A stretch of DNA of 64,000 nt from Clonostachys chloroleuca (taxonomy: Eukaryota > Ascomycota > Sordariomycetes > Hypocreales > Bionectriaceae), in assembly GCA_037952775.1 (NCBI GenBank), contig JBANAY010000001.1:5642001-5706000 (forward strand), in the 5' to 3' direction. A model generated the notes under the pieces. That model searched no databases and was not told the DNA's origin. It was given only the letters and a program-made list of their open reading frames with translations. This document shows positions 45,262 to 56,354 of this stretch, in pieces. A program made the position numbers and the translations under genes. Position 1 is the stretch's first letter; every line of letters starts with the position of its first letter.

Positions 45262-47722
45262 CTAGAAAGCAACAGCGATAGCAATGGCAACTACCAGCAA
45301 CCCCCTGAAGGCAACCGACGTGCTGGCGGCACCGGAGTCATCCTTGCCGTTGCCACCACTGCTGCTGTTGCTGTTGTCGTTGCTCTTGCTTCCGTCAGGC
45401 AGCTTGTTATCGGGCACGGTGGTCGTGTTCACATTGCTCCAGGTCTTGTTGAGCGAGTAGCCCACATCGTCGGTGATGGTTGTGTTACGGCCTGCGCCAG
45501 GAGCCCCGGTTGAGCCGGAGACGCAACCGCTGAGATCGCCGCTTGCGACCTTGCCGGCCGCGCGCCACAGGGCGGTGACATCCTTGGCCATCTCGGGGGT
45601 GTAGAATAGTCGGCAGTCGGAGGCCTGGTAGGTGAATTGCTGGGGGGTATCGGGACTCGAGGGGCGGATCATGTCGAGCCCGTTGACGGCGCCGCTAACG
45701 TAGAGAGGCGACGTCTGGATATTGACGGGGAGGTTGTCGACGTCGCTCACCGACGTGCCCCATGCCTTGAGCTGATCGGCCGCCTGGTCGCCCACCTCGT
45801 TCATGAGAGAGCGGAGAAGCTCAATGTACTTGCTCAGGTCGGTCCAGTCCCTGCGCAGAGTTCCGCGGGTGCCGGCGACACCCTGCATGGCTCCGTACTC
45901 GGGGAGACCACCGACAGCAACCGACTTGACACCGCCGTCTGTCTTCATCATCTCCGAGAAGATAGCGCAAGTACTAGCGCAGAATCCGTCATGGAGCATG
46001 ATGATGTCATCGCCGGACCACAGCTGATCCTTTGACAGGAGGTTTAAGCTAGGTTCAGGTCCGTAGCCAGGGACGGGAAGTCAAGATCGTTGGTGATAGA
46101 CTGACTTGAGAGGTTGTACTTGGCCGGGCGAGTGAAGTTGTCACCGTAGCTCTGAACAGGCCCAAAGAGGTCCTTCCATCCGGGGAAGGTCTTGCCATTG
46201 ATGTCAAGCTTCTCATAGCTGGAAAGGTCGGGTGTAGTCGAGAGACTGTAGGCATTTTGCCAAATGGAGCTATTCTGAGGAATCCCCGTGTCTTCCAGGA
46301 TGCCGGTAACAACGCTGCCCAGAGTGTTGATGTAAGAAGTAGCACGGACTCGACCGAGTTGGCTGGGTGCAATGTCTGGGAAGAAGAGCTTGAACACGGC
46401 ATAGCCAAGGAATGTAGAACCGCCGCCATTGCCAGAGAGATCAATGACAATCTTCTTCACCTTTGCCTTTGATGCCTTGGTGATAAAGTCGTTGACCGCA
46501 TAGGTGAAATTGAGAGCAGTTGTTCCCGAGTCGGGGGATCCTCGGTCATAGCTAGGAAGACTCAAAACACCGATAGAGTCATCCTTCAGAATATACCCAG
46601 AAACGATGCCTCCGATACCAAAGTTAACCTCGAGGGTGTCAGGATTCTTGGGGTAGTTGAAAAGAGGTACCGATGTGTAGGGCTTGTGCTGGGTGTTCTG
46701 TCGAATTTCGAGGTCCCGCTTCTCAGCCTCATCTCTAGTTGGGCCGAGCTCGACGACCTCGTACTGCCCGTCAGCTCGCTTGGAGGTGGACTTGATGGGA
46801 GAGGTGTTGGACGTGTTAGCAACTTGGGTGTTGTAAATGTTTTCCGGGCTGGTGTACTTGTCTCCGTACAGATCCCTCGCTGACCCAGCACTGTAGATCC
46901 ATTCGGCGTTGGAGTTATTGGCGAATGTGATGTTGAGAGATTTGCCGTTGTAGATTGTAGTCGATTGGAAAAGACGGTATGCCCATGAAGAGGTGATACT
47001 TGTGCCAAAAGCACCAAAAGACTGGACACCACTCCAAACTATGGCGTTCCAGTCTGCGTGGACATCCATAGTACCAGAGCTGACAAACTTCTCCAGATAG
47101 CTGCGCAGATATTCGTACACAGGCTGTCCTTCAATCTGGGTAATCGGTGATGGATCTGAAATATTGCGAATGATATCCGAGACGGCATAGATTTGAGGCA
47201 GCTCCTTTCCATCCTTCGACAGGGAGATGATTGAGTCTGGGAGAATCCACGAAAAGATACCCAACACACCACCCATGTTGGCGTTGTAGTGACCTTCACT
47301 GGTCCCTTGAACGATTGACTGGACATCAACTTCCAGCTCATACTGGTTGTTGTACTTCTTGTTCTTGATATTTTGTTCAATGTCGTCAAGGCGGGCCAAG
47401 ATGTCAATACCAGGCTTCTGATACGCCTTGGGGGGTTTTTCAGATAAGAGAGAGTGGTAAGGAAGTTGGTGTAATTCTTCAGGTAACCGATCGAGTTCAA
47501 CGCATCGCTCTGGACAATGGGAATGGAGATGGAGCAGTTGTAGGCCATTTCAGCATTTAGCTGGATGTTGACCCTGTCGCCGACATATTCAAAATTCGTT
47601 TTTGAAAGCTGCTGGCCCTGGTACTCTGCGAGTTGCTGGCAGGGACCTTTGGTCGTTGTCTGACCAAGAGCTGGCTGGATGCTGGCCAAGGCAGCAAGGC
47701 CTACCGACAACGGGATATACAT
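45262..47722 (-). CDS. Secreted S41-family peptidase with probable GPI anchor, two frame breaks
   Basis: Intronless. A signal peptide, MYIPLSVGLAALASIQPALG, starts at the ATG 47722. The large central part includes LDDIEQNIKNKKYNNQYELE, VLSLPSYDRG and KKIVIDLSGNGGGSTFLGYA. The catalytic region is HDGFCASTCAIFSEMM, where the Ser of CAST is the expected nucleophile. The C-terminus is Ser/Asn-rich and ends in a hydrophobic tail (RGLLVVAIAIAVAF), a GPI-type signal. Conserved sequence jumps frame at the six-G run 47430-47435 (SYLKNPP to KAYQKPGID) and at ~46043-46048 (ATDLNLA to NLLSKDQLWSGD). Restoring one base at each gives exactly 821 codons, 820 aa. Without this, the catalytic part is separated from the secretion signal. 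Confidence 0.8.
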
Positions 47723-50700
47723 TGTGACACGTTCAGAGGGTGAAGGAAGATGTGGAGGCGGACACACCCATGCAGAGATAGCATTCCACAAAAATCGAGG
47801 GATGAATTCTATGATATATACTCAGTACATCACTCCAGTTACAGGAAGAAGAAACGACAACCCCATATGATTAGTCCCCAATGAGCAAGCAGGGGTTTCG
47901 GCTTTTGCAAATATGCAAAGCGGCTCCACGCACTGGCCCCCAATAGCGAGGGGCGAGCTGAGCAGGGATCTGAGAAGCCGGTCTGGGACTCGGATCAGAC
48001 GGCTTTCCAAGCGCGCTGGTGCTTTGGCGCATTTCTACGTTTCGGTTTGCTTTTTATTAGCTTCATAGTGGGGAAGCAGGCGGGTGATGGGCCAAAATGG
48101 TCGCCTTTGCCCCAATATCGCCTGGGTGGATATTTTGAAACGGTTGTGTTCTTCTCCCCTGGTTTGAAACCATCATGACTCTCAACATTGCTGTTGCCAG
48201 AGGCGTTGGCAATGTGCATTTTCAGTGGCTCGAGTGCTTCGGATTTAGCCGAATTCGAGGCCTATGGAAAAACAGGGGTATCTGATCAATCAATATGGCT
48301 GTATTTCCCCATCTTCTTTACTTTCCTGTCCCTCATGTCCTCTGTCAACCAACTAGGCAGAGGCGAAGCAGGTTCCAAGCTGCCAATCAAGCCAGGATTG
48401 ATTGTCAAGCGCGTCAGAACTGCGGCGTAGTGCTTATTATTGTGGTTACCGACCGTCCTGGAGAAATGAGCTGCCCCCTGCTGATGTGATGCAGACTAAT
48501 GCACCGCCAGCAGGCCGATTCCGTTGATCCATTCTTTGGACTCCAGCATCTACGGATAGGCTGAGAGATCGGCCAGCTAGCCGATCATCCGCCCCTCAGC
48601 ATGCAGGGCGCAGTTAGGACGTCCCAGGAGCGGTGGGTTGCCTCCGGATATCATCATAGCGTCAATCCATTACAACCAAGTCCCTCTTCAGGGACTTTAG
48701 CACTCAAGCTACGCTTGCTCCCCATGTGGGCCTCGATCGCCCAAAGCACAATCAGCTGGTTTTCTTCCACGTCAAGAAACAAACCTGGTGTAAGCATAAT
48801 AAGCACTAGATGGCATGTCCACTAAGCTCTCCACCTTGAAGCCGGTCAGCCTTACCCATCTACCCATCGGAATGTTACTGCTGCCTGTGGTACCCGCTCT
48901 CACATAGCCGATCGGTTCCGTTGCTCTGCTTTTCAATGGCAAGGGCAGCTTATTAGTCTTCCAGGACAAAAACCCGATGTGAAACTTTGTGGAATTACCC
49001 GAACATCGTAGAGCAACTACTTATTAGGACAAGGAAGCTCTCCACGCCCGCTTAATACCAAATCAGGTCTCCACGATCGCCGGTTGTTTATTGGCTCCTT
49101 ACAGCCTTAGACGGATTTACCAGGTAAGTTAATGTCCTGGCTCCAGGACAAGGCTCATTTGGGGTGGTCAAGTTTATACTAAGGAACTGCACCTAGTTCT
49201 TTTACATCATATAGGTGATTGTTGTGAACATGCGGCGGGAGATCTTAGCCAAGCAAGCTTCATCCGTCGAGACATATGTTCCAACATGAAAATATTTCGT
49301 GAGCGGACATGTCAGTATAACCAGCATCATCAATATTTCGTGAGCATCACATATTGAGGATTACTCCTGCACCGTAAGCGCGTGTGCGTCCAGGTCATTC
49401 CGGCAACGCACGTATATTGGGCTGGGCGTTGTACAGGACGCGTTTCACCATCCGTGTCTGTCTTGGCTAGATGTGGGAAGGCGAGGGGCAAACCTGATTC
49501 AGTGAGGCCAGCTGAATGTCTTGAGCCTAGACAGAGACTAGCATGATGAGGAAAGGCAGAGCAAGCCGAAAATACAAACCCAGAACGGATAAAAGATTCA
49601 TGAGTGTAATTTGAGGGTCACTGCAGCGACATGGGTAAGTGCCATGATGCTACAACAGGGCTGATGCCACTCATCCGTCGTCAAATATGCCTCGCCCATC
49701 AGGCGGAGTCTAACCAAGCAGGAGATAGGCACACACCAAATACCGGCATGATTCTGCACGCGCGGTAGATGTGTGGCCACCAGGATATTAATAGACATCC
49801 GTCAGCCACTTATGCTTAGAGACGCGCGGTTGGGTGCCAGGCTGGATGTGAAGTAGTTTGCACCATCAGCACAGCATGCCGCGTTCCCCGGGCTCATTGG
49901 TCAACTCTGTGACAACACGGCCGCCTTTCTCCGTGGTGCCGCCATTACAACTTCACTAAAATATACTCCAATTTTCATGCTTTGTACAGACATGCTCACA
50001 TGATCCTTAAGCGCAGTGGAGATTTTCTGCAAGTTGCTTCAGTACATAATTATCGATGTCTGGTGCTGGCGGCCGCTGCTTCTCATTTACCCCTAGCAGA
50101 TAGTCACGGATCGCCCTTTGTTTTGGAAATAGACACAATTGTGTTGCTAATTTTGTGCACGTCGTAATATTGCAACAAGGCGTCGATCACATCTTTGATT
50201 TGAAACCTTTCCATGCATATCTAGTCCTGACATAAAGGAAGCCACAATATCTCACATGTACTGGGCATAAGCTGATCAAGGATTTTAATGTTATTGTAAT
50301 AGTAAACTTTCTCTTCTGACTTCTGAATCTACGCTATGTCTCTGGTACTTAACGCTTGCAACGCCATCATAACGTTAGCACTGACTTCTCGGACTTGGTA
50401 CCCTCGCAACTAGAATCCTGTAACGCGTGAACCCTTGAGCGGAAAACACGGCAGACTATAGCATAGTTCAAGGTTGGGAGATTGGATAGATGCGTGATTT
50501 AACATTTGATATTGCAATGGGACCCTGCGGAATAGTGGGCTCGGATAAAACAGACAAGTCAGGATGTAGTTCCTACTGAAAAGGAGCTTCATGACATGGA
50601 AGCAACGATAGAAGATGGAAATCCTTATTTATTCTTCAATTAAGTAGTAGTGAGCGGTATCCCCGCGATGGGAGGCTGCAAAAAAATCATCTGTCCAGAG

Positions 50701-51371
50701 CCAGACGCAGAGTGCTGAGTTGTGCCACACCAATACCATATACCTTTAGACAGCTCGAGTATAAGGTTGAAAACAGAAATGGAAAATGACAGACCTGATA
50801 TCTCAACACAGTGAATACCAGCCTAGCTAACACATGACCGTAGCTGAAAAATGGTTCAGCTATTATTAATTGAATTTTGCAACAACATCTCGCTTTTATT
50901 GGGTTTGGCTCGCCCCCGAGCACATGATAGGCTCCCCCATCGACAATAGAGAAGTCCCATTCCCACACAATTGGCGGGTGGCTCAGTAGATTTGTCTGGC
51001 GGAAAGCATCACCGTGTAAAATTCCTTTCAAGTTTAATCTAATTATCCCTAAAGGTATCTATTCTTCCAAAATTTGCGGTGGGGAAAGCAACAACGATGT
51101 CATGATCCGATTCCCACACATCAAGACTCCCTATTATTCGACCGCCATGTATAGCTTCTCGATGCACATCTATTGTTCCCCTACCTTATTTCGCCGAGAA
51201 ACACGTCTGCGAGGATCGATAATAGGCGGAAAGGGAGATGTTTCATTTTTCTCGTTTATTGGGCTCATTTTTCCGACGCCCAGGATTGCCAAATCTCATC
51301 TCGGAATGGTATTCCGCAGCCATTGACTAACTTTAGGTTGTATCCGCATGTGATGGAATACCTACCGAGAT
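47723..51371. other. Long intergenic region, no gene seen
   Basis: About 3.6 kb upstream of the S41 peptidase gene. Reading frames are all short and overlap in both strands. No tRNA, transposon ends or conserved protein sequence was recognised. It is the longest gene-free interval in the window. Confidence 0.5.
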
Positions 51372-51963
51372 GTGTATCTGCTTGAATATGCGGGGTTCCT
51401 TGGCGGTGGCCAACTTCTGGGTGCTCCCTCGCATGGTCTTACCAATCCTGGCTCGCTATTTTCTAACATTGCTCTCCGTATTGGTCGGGACGATTCTTAT
51501 GCCGTCTTGGTTCACTACGCGGCCATCAGTCGCTCGGAAAACGGAACGGTTGGCGGGAATCAAGCCCAAAACCAGCTAGTCGCCTCTAATACTAACGGAT
51601 CTAGAAGCAAGTAATAAGATAAGATGATGCATTCCAAGTATGAAGATAAACCCCGCCCAAATAGAGTGCTCTTCCTGCTGGGAGATAGTCGGAGTCCGCG
51701 GAGCCCAGTTGATCTATTGACCCAACTATTCCGCCGTGGCTTCCATGCGTTATTAGAAGAAGTTGATATGACTCCTACTCGGAACACGGAACTTTTTTCC
51801 ATCGGCTTAGATGAAGGCACGGGATGCTCCCTGTGATGATGGTACTCAGACAATGGAGGACACCCGACAATTCATGTATTCTCAAGGTGACGTATTAGCA
51901 AGAATCAAGGAGCTCATGGACGCATGTCGCAAGCTTGGGCCCAATGTAATTTATCACGAATAA
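51372..51963 (+). pseudogene. Possible remnant coding sequence
   Basis: Three consecutive plus-strand frames look weakly protein-like: 51372-51614 (YAGFLGGGQLLGAPSHGLTN), 51624-51836 (DLLTQLFRRGFHALLEEVD) and a final piece to the TAA at 51961-51963 (RIKELMDACRKLGPNVIYHE). They may be fragments of one decayed gene, but no family is recognised and splice junctions are not convincing. Confidence 0.2.
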
Positions 51964-52043
51964 AGCTTCTTATGATGCTTGAGAGGTGTTAGGATTGCTC
52001 AAACGGCAGTATAGGTGCCGCAAAATTAGGATTGTATTACTAT

Positions 52044-53780
52044 CTAGTTCAACTCATCGATGATCTCAGACGGGAGCCCAGAGAACTTTGTCTTCCCATA
52101 CATAAACCAAGTAGCTGTAGCCACAACGATCCAGAAAGCGAGGAACACTACTGCGTAGTTCATGGTCGCCGCCGTAATGGGCAGCGTGGTCGGAAAGCAG
52201 AAGAAAATAACAAGGTATCCGACCCAAGCTGAGGCAAAGATTGCCACCGGGCGGTGCCAACGTCCGAGAGTGAAAACACCCCTTGGCACAGAACAGTTCT
52301 TGAACCCCCACAGGCTGTTGATTAAAGTAGGTATTCCATATGAGATCAAGAGCATGACCGTGCAAGCCGAGCTGATTCCGTAATACGCGGTTGAGTTTCC
52401 GATGTATGTCAAGCTAAGAGCTGAAATGGTCACGCATGTTACAATCAGGGCGCGAACGGGCACTTTCTGTCGATCGTCTACCCCAGCCAGACTGCGCGGA
52501 AGGGCGCCATCTCTCGCAAAGGACCAGATGATCCTGGATGTAGCTGAGATGACGCTGGCTCCGGTTCCCAGAAACCCCATGACGGGAAGGATACAAGTCA
52601 TGCCAATGGTGACTGCCTGACTACCTCCAGACACATTGTAGTACAGCTGGGCGAAGGGGCTGATGGTACCGACTGGTCCAGTTACCATTCCCTGTATATC
52701 AGTCATACAGAACGCAACTGCAATGACCCAAGGGAATGTCAACAGTCCGCTGATACCGATGTTCGCAATCACTAAAAATTTTAATTAGAATCGTGTCTCT
52801 CGTTAACGTTTCTTTATACTCACTAGTTCTAGGCAGGTCTCTTGAAACGTTGACCATTTCCTCGGCCAAGTGAGCTGAGCTATCCCAGCCAACGAAACCA
52901 ATGGCTGAGCTCATCAGGCCAATTGACCAAGCAATCTGTAGTGGAAAATGTCAGCGAAGAGTCACACCAAGGCGGCATATCTCTTACTCCAGGGCTCTCC
53001 CAACCACTGAGGTTTGTGAAGTCTGCAAAAACGTATTGGGCGGCGTTTTTTGGATTCACATGCACCAGTAGATAAATTGCGGTAGCAAAATACCCAACGA
53101 CGTGACAAAACATGGCTACAAACATCATATAATGCAGGCGTTTGATCTCAAAGATAGAGAACACTGTGTAGAAGGTAGCCAGTCCAATGACAATCTGATG
53201 AGGGAGAATTAGCTGCTGCGAGGACAAGTTGATAACCGACCCGTCTCACCAAAGATGTGTGCCACCTTTCATACACATAGCCCTCGCTGAACAAGATGGC
53301 CCAGGACTGGATCTGCATGGCAGTAGCAAAGATACCAGCGGTGGCGCAGAAGATCCAGCCAAAGATGGTGACCCAACCTGTGTACCAAGAGAGAACCCTT
53401 CGGTACTTGGCGGGCGCCAACTCAGCAACATAATGGTGCTGACCTCCAGCGGTGGGAATCATGCTCGAGTACTCAGAGATGCACAATCCCACCGCGAATG
53501 CTCCCACGGCTGAGGCGACAAACCCCCAAACGAAGCTGGAGCTGCCGCCACTCGTCAAGGCCTGAGCCGCAGCTGAGGACAGAGCTTCCCATGTCACACT
53601 GGTACAGAATGACATGAAGAGCAGTGACCAGACATTGAAGTTTCGTTCGAGCTTGGATGTGGCTCCAGTGCCAATGTCGGTAACCCGATTGTCGCCATTG
53701 CTAGCTGTACTGATAACAATGTCATCGGCAGACCTCTTCTTGTCAACAGAGGTACCCTCGGTGCGAAGCTCGCTAGCCAT
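52044..53780 (-). CDS. APC-family amino-acid/choline permease
   Basis: Four exons: 53780-53250, 53212-52988, 52935-52824, 52771-52044. They sum to 1596 nt, 531 aa. The hydrophilic N-terminus (~55 residues) precedes the membrane domain. Family motifs are WEALSSAAAQALTSGGSSSF, GLCISEYSSMIPTAGGQHHY, LAPAKYRRVLSWYTGWV, and GFVGWDSSAHLAEEMVNVSRDLPR, the eukaryotic GABA/choline permease (Uga4/Hnm1) signature. It is divergent from a Rieske oxygenase gene across 446 bp, so choline, carnitine or a related quaternary amine is a plausible substrate. This is inferred from context; amino acids such as GABA are equally consistent with the sequence. Confidence 0.9.
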
Positions 53781-54226
53781 GATGGTTGTTGGTTTCGATA
53801 AGTATGAGAGAAGAGATTCTGAACAGGCTTGAACTGGTGTGAGTCTTTCGTCTGTTTCTGGGCCTACGACGGGGACATCACCCTATTAGAGGACGACCAG
53901 CTCGCCGGATAAAAAGGCCCAGAACAGCCCCGAGAGGAATAGCTCCTAACGGCGTCTGGGGTTGTAACTCTTAGCTCCCATCCCCGGATTAAATGGCCCA
54001 ATCACCTTACGTGGATTTGAATTTGACCAGTGGAATATTTCAACGGATCTCCAGCCAACCAGCGTTCATCTCCTCCCCCCTCCCCGTGTTCCAGGCGTTA
54101 TGGCAACTGCTATATAGATAAGGCTAGGAAGAGGCAGCTTTCCGGTATCACTGATACACAGTCAACGAAGACTATTATTGCAAACAGCTTTGCGTATCAA
54201 ACATACCAAAACTGCCACGTATTAAC
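53781..54226. promoter_or_regulatory. Shared promoter of permease and Rieske oxygenase
   Basis: 446 bp between divergent start codons. On the plus strand a pyrimidine-rich tract lies at ~54067-54090 and a TATATAGATA element at 54111-54120, about 110 bp before the oxygenase ATG. Co-regulation of both genes is expected from this arrangement; no specific operator was identified. Confidence 0.55.
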
Positions 54227-55525
54227 ATGTCTGGTCCTCTAACATTGCCTTCATCCTGGTTCAGGGAGCCAGAGTTCTACGAGCTCGAACGCCGTGCTAT
54301 CTTCTCCAAAACCTGGTTGATTGTTTCGCACAAGGCCCAATTCTCTATCCCAGGCCAGTACGCCCGCTACCAAGTGGCAGGGTATCCATTCTTTGTCGTG
54401 TCTGATCGAGAGGGGAATATTAATGCATTCCTTAACGTTTGCCGCCATCGAGCATTCCCGATCGTTCACCAGGACTCGGGTAAGGTGCTGACACTCTCAT
54501 GCAAGTACCATGGTAAGTTTGCCACTTGAAGAACTAATTAATAAAATTAATGTTGGAGGCTAACTTGCGAAGGCTGGAGCTATGGTCTCAAGGGCAACCT
54601 TGCAAAGGCACCACGGTTCGACACGGTCCCACAGGGCCAATTCGACAAGAATGAGTATTCTCTGTACAAACTGCACACGTATATTGACCAGCTGGGATTT
54701 GTATGGGTCAATTTGGATTCATCTGAGAAGCCAGCTTTCACTTGGGAAGAGCAGTTCAAAGGCATCGACACCCAGGAAAGAATCACCAAAAACTATGATA
54801 TGAACAACTACGTCTACGATCACACATTTTCTCTGGATGATTGCGCTTTCAATTGGAAGACACTTGTCGAAAACTACAACGAGGTACGTACTATCCATTG
54901 ATTGTCATTGAGGTCATCATACTTACTATTACCGATACTCTAGTGCTACCATTGTTCCACGGCGCACCCGGGAATCGCGCCTCATATCCAGAAGGACACC
55001 AAGTTCGACGTGGAGCCAATCCTGTGCTACATCCGTCACCTAGGAGAGGACATGGAAGCCGGGGGGATTACAGCGAGCCCTACGTACATGTTTCCCAACT
55101 CGTCTGTCACAATGTCCAAGCATTTCTTCTACATGATGTTCATCGAGCCGATCTCGCCGACCGAATCCCGGATGCGATACGAGGTCTACCGCAACAAAAA
55201 CTCCACTGATGAGGAGTTCAATATGGAAATAGACTTCTTCAAGCAGGTCGAGAGCGAAGATAAATATCTTGGCACCAACGCGCAGAAGGGCCTCAACAGC
55301 GACACCTACATGGCAGGGCCACTGCACCCCTACATGGAGAAGGCTGTGGAATACTTTGAACATGTGCTTCGAACTTCACTGAAAAAGCACGTGGAGGAAG
55401 AGAGAAAGTTAGGATCCCAGAATTGGCCAGCAAGGAGGACGATGCCGAACCCTCAGATGAACGAGGATGAGGCCTTCTGTCGTGGTGTGTGCAGCTCGGG
55501 TGCTGAGGCCAGTCTGGCTTGGTGA
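54227..55525 (+). CDS. Rieske non-heme iron oxygenase, choline-monooxygenase-like
   Basis: Exons 54227-54512, 54573-54883 and 54944-55525 total 1179 nt, 392 aa. The Rieske [2Fe-2S] ligands are Cys72, His74, Cys92 and His95 (CRH...CKYHG). The catalytic domain has the mononuclear iron motif [14 protein letters not shown] with His202 and His207, continuing through [10 protein letters not shown]. This layout matches plant and fungal choline monooxygenase and carnitine/stachydrine oxygenase relatives. They oxidise N-methyl groups or hydroxyls of quaternary amines using electrons from a separate reductase, which is not encoded here. The neighbouring permease supports import of such a substrate. No targeting signal is apparent. 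The last ~20 residues are not conserved-looking, so an additional 3' splice cannot be excluded. Confidence 0.9.
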
Positions 55526-56354
55526 TTGGCATGGGGAATGTACTGAGCAAGTGTCAAGTCCTGCTATGGACAATCATGATGAGAAAGTAGGCAGGGGACG
55601 GCCTCGGGGGCAAACATGGATCATCTCTTCTCCTATTTCTAGTTTTCTGTCCTGATAACACGAAAACTCTGCGTGATCGCGACGACAGTACGGGAAATCA
55701 ATGCAATGAATACATTCTTATTCTATCTCTCCTTGAACCACGCATATTTGACGCAGCCTTTGTCGCAGCCTTATGCAGAAGGTCCTAGGAGGTGTGAAGA
55801 CCAACACAGCCGAACATATCGTTTAAGCACGATTAATCCCGGCAGGGCCACTGTATTAAGCTATAAATTAAGCCATACACTACCAGACCATTTATTTATC
55901 TTAATTGAATCCATGCCAACGCGACGTGGCTCAATGATAAAGCATACCACCCACTGCAATAGCCGCCGCTGTGACCGATCACTTGAGACATGCATATATT
56001 ACCACCCTCCGCTCGGACTCCGAACAGCAGAATTGACGTGGCTGTTTCGTATTACTGTCGTATTGCACACTCCGAGGAAACCTAGTCTCCTTATTCGCTG
56101 CGTCTCATGCAGGAAGCTCGCAGGAATAATACTCGTCACATTGGCCGTGCCCACTCGCCTCCTTGTCCAATAGATTATCCGATAGTCGAGCCACTGCTAC
56201 TTCATGTTCGCCTCACTGTCTTACCCCGCTGCAGCTGGACGGGCCTAATAAGTATAAGTATTCCGGGCCCCGAGCCTGAAAATCTCTTCTGCCAATTTCG
56301 TTCACCTACCGGCGATCCGACTTTTCAGAACAGCGTGCGACCAACGAAGCCAAC
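55526..56354. other. Intergenic region, no gene seen
   Basis: About 0.8 kb between the Rieske oxygenase and the first F-box-like gene; presumably terminator plus promoter. Confidence 0.5.

Noticed and set aside
45226..46035. Plus-strand frames over the S41 peptidase
   Set aside because: They are GC-rich shadows; the minus strand has the catalytic motif and GPI-type tail.
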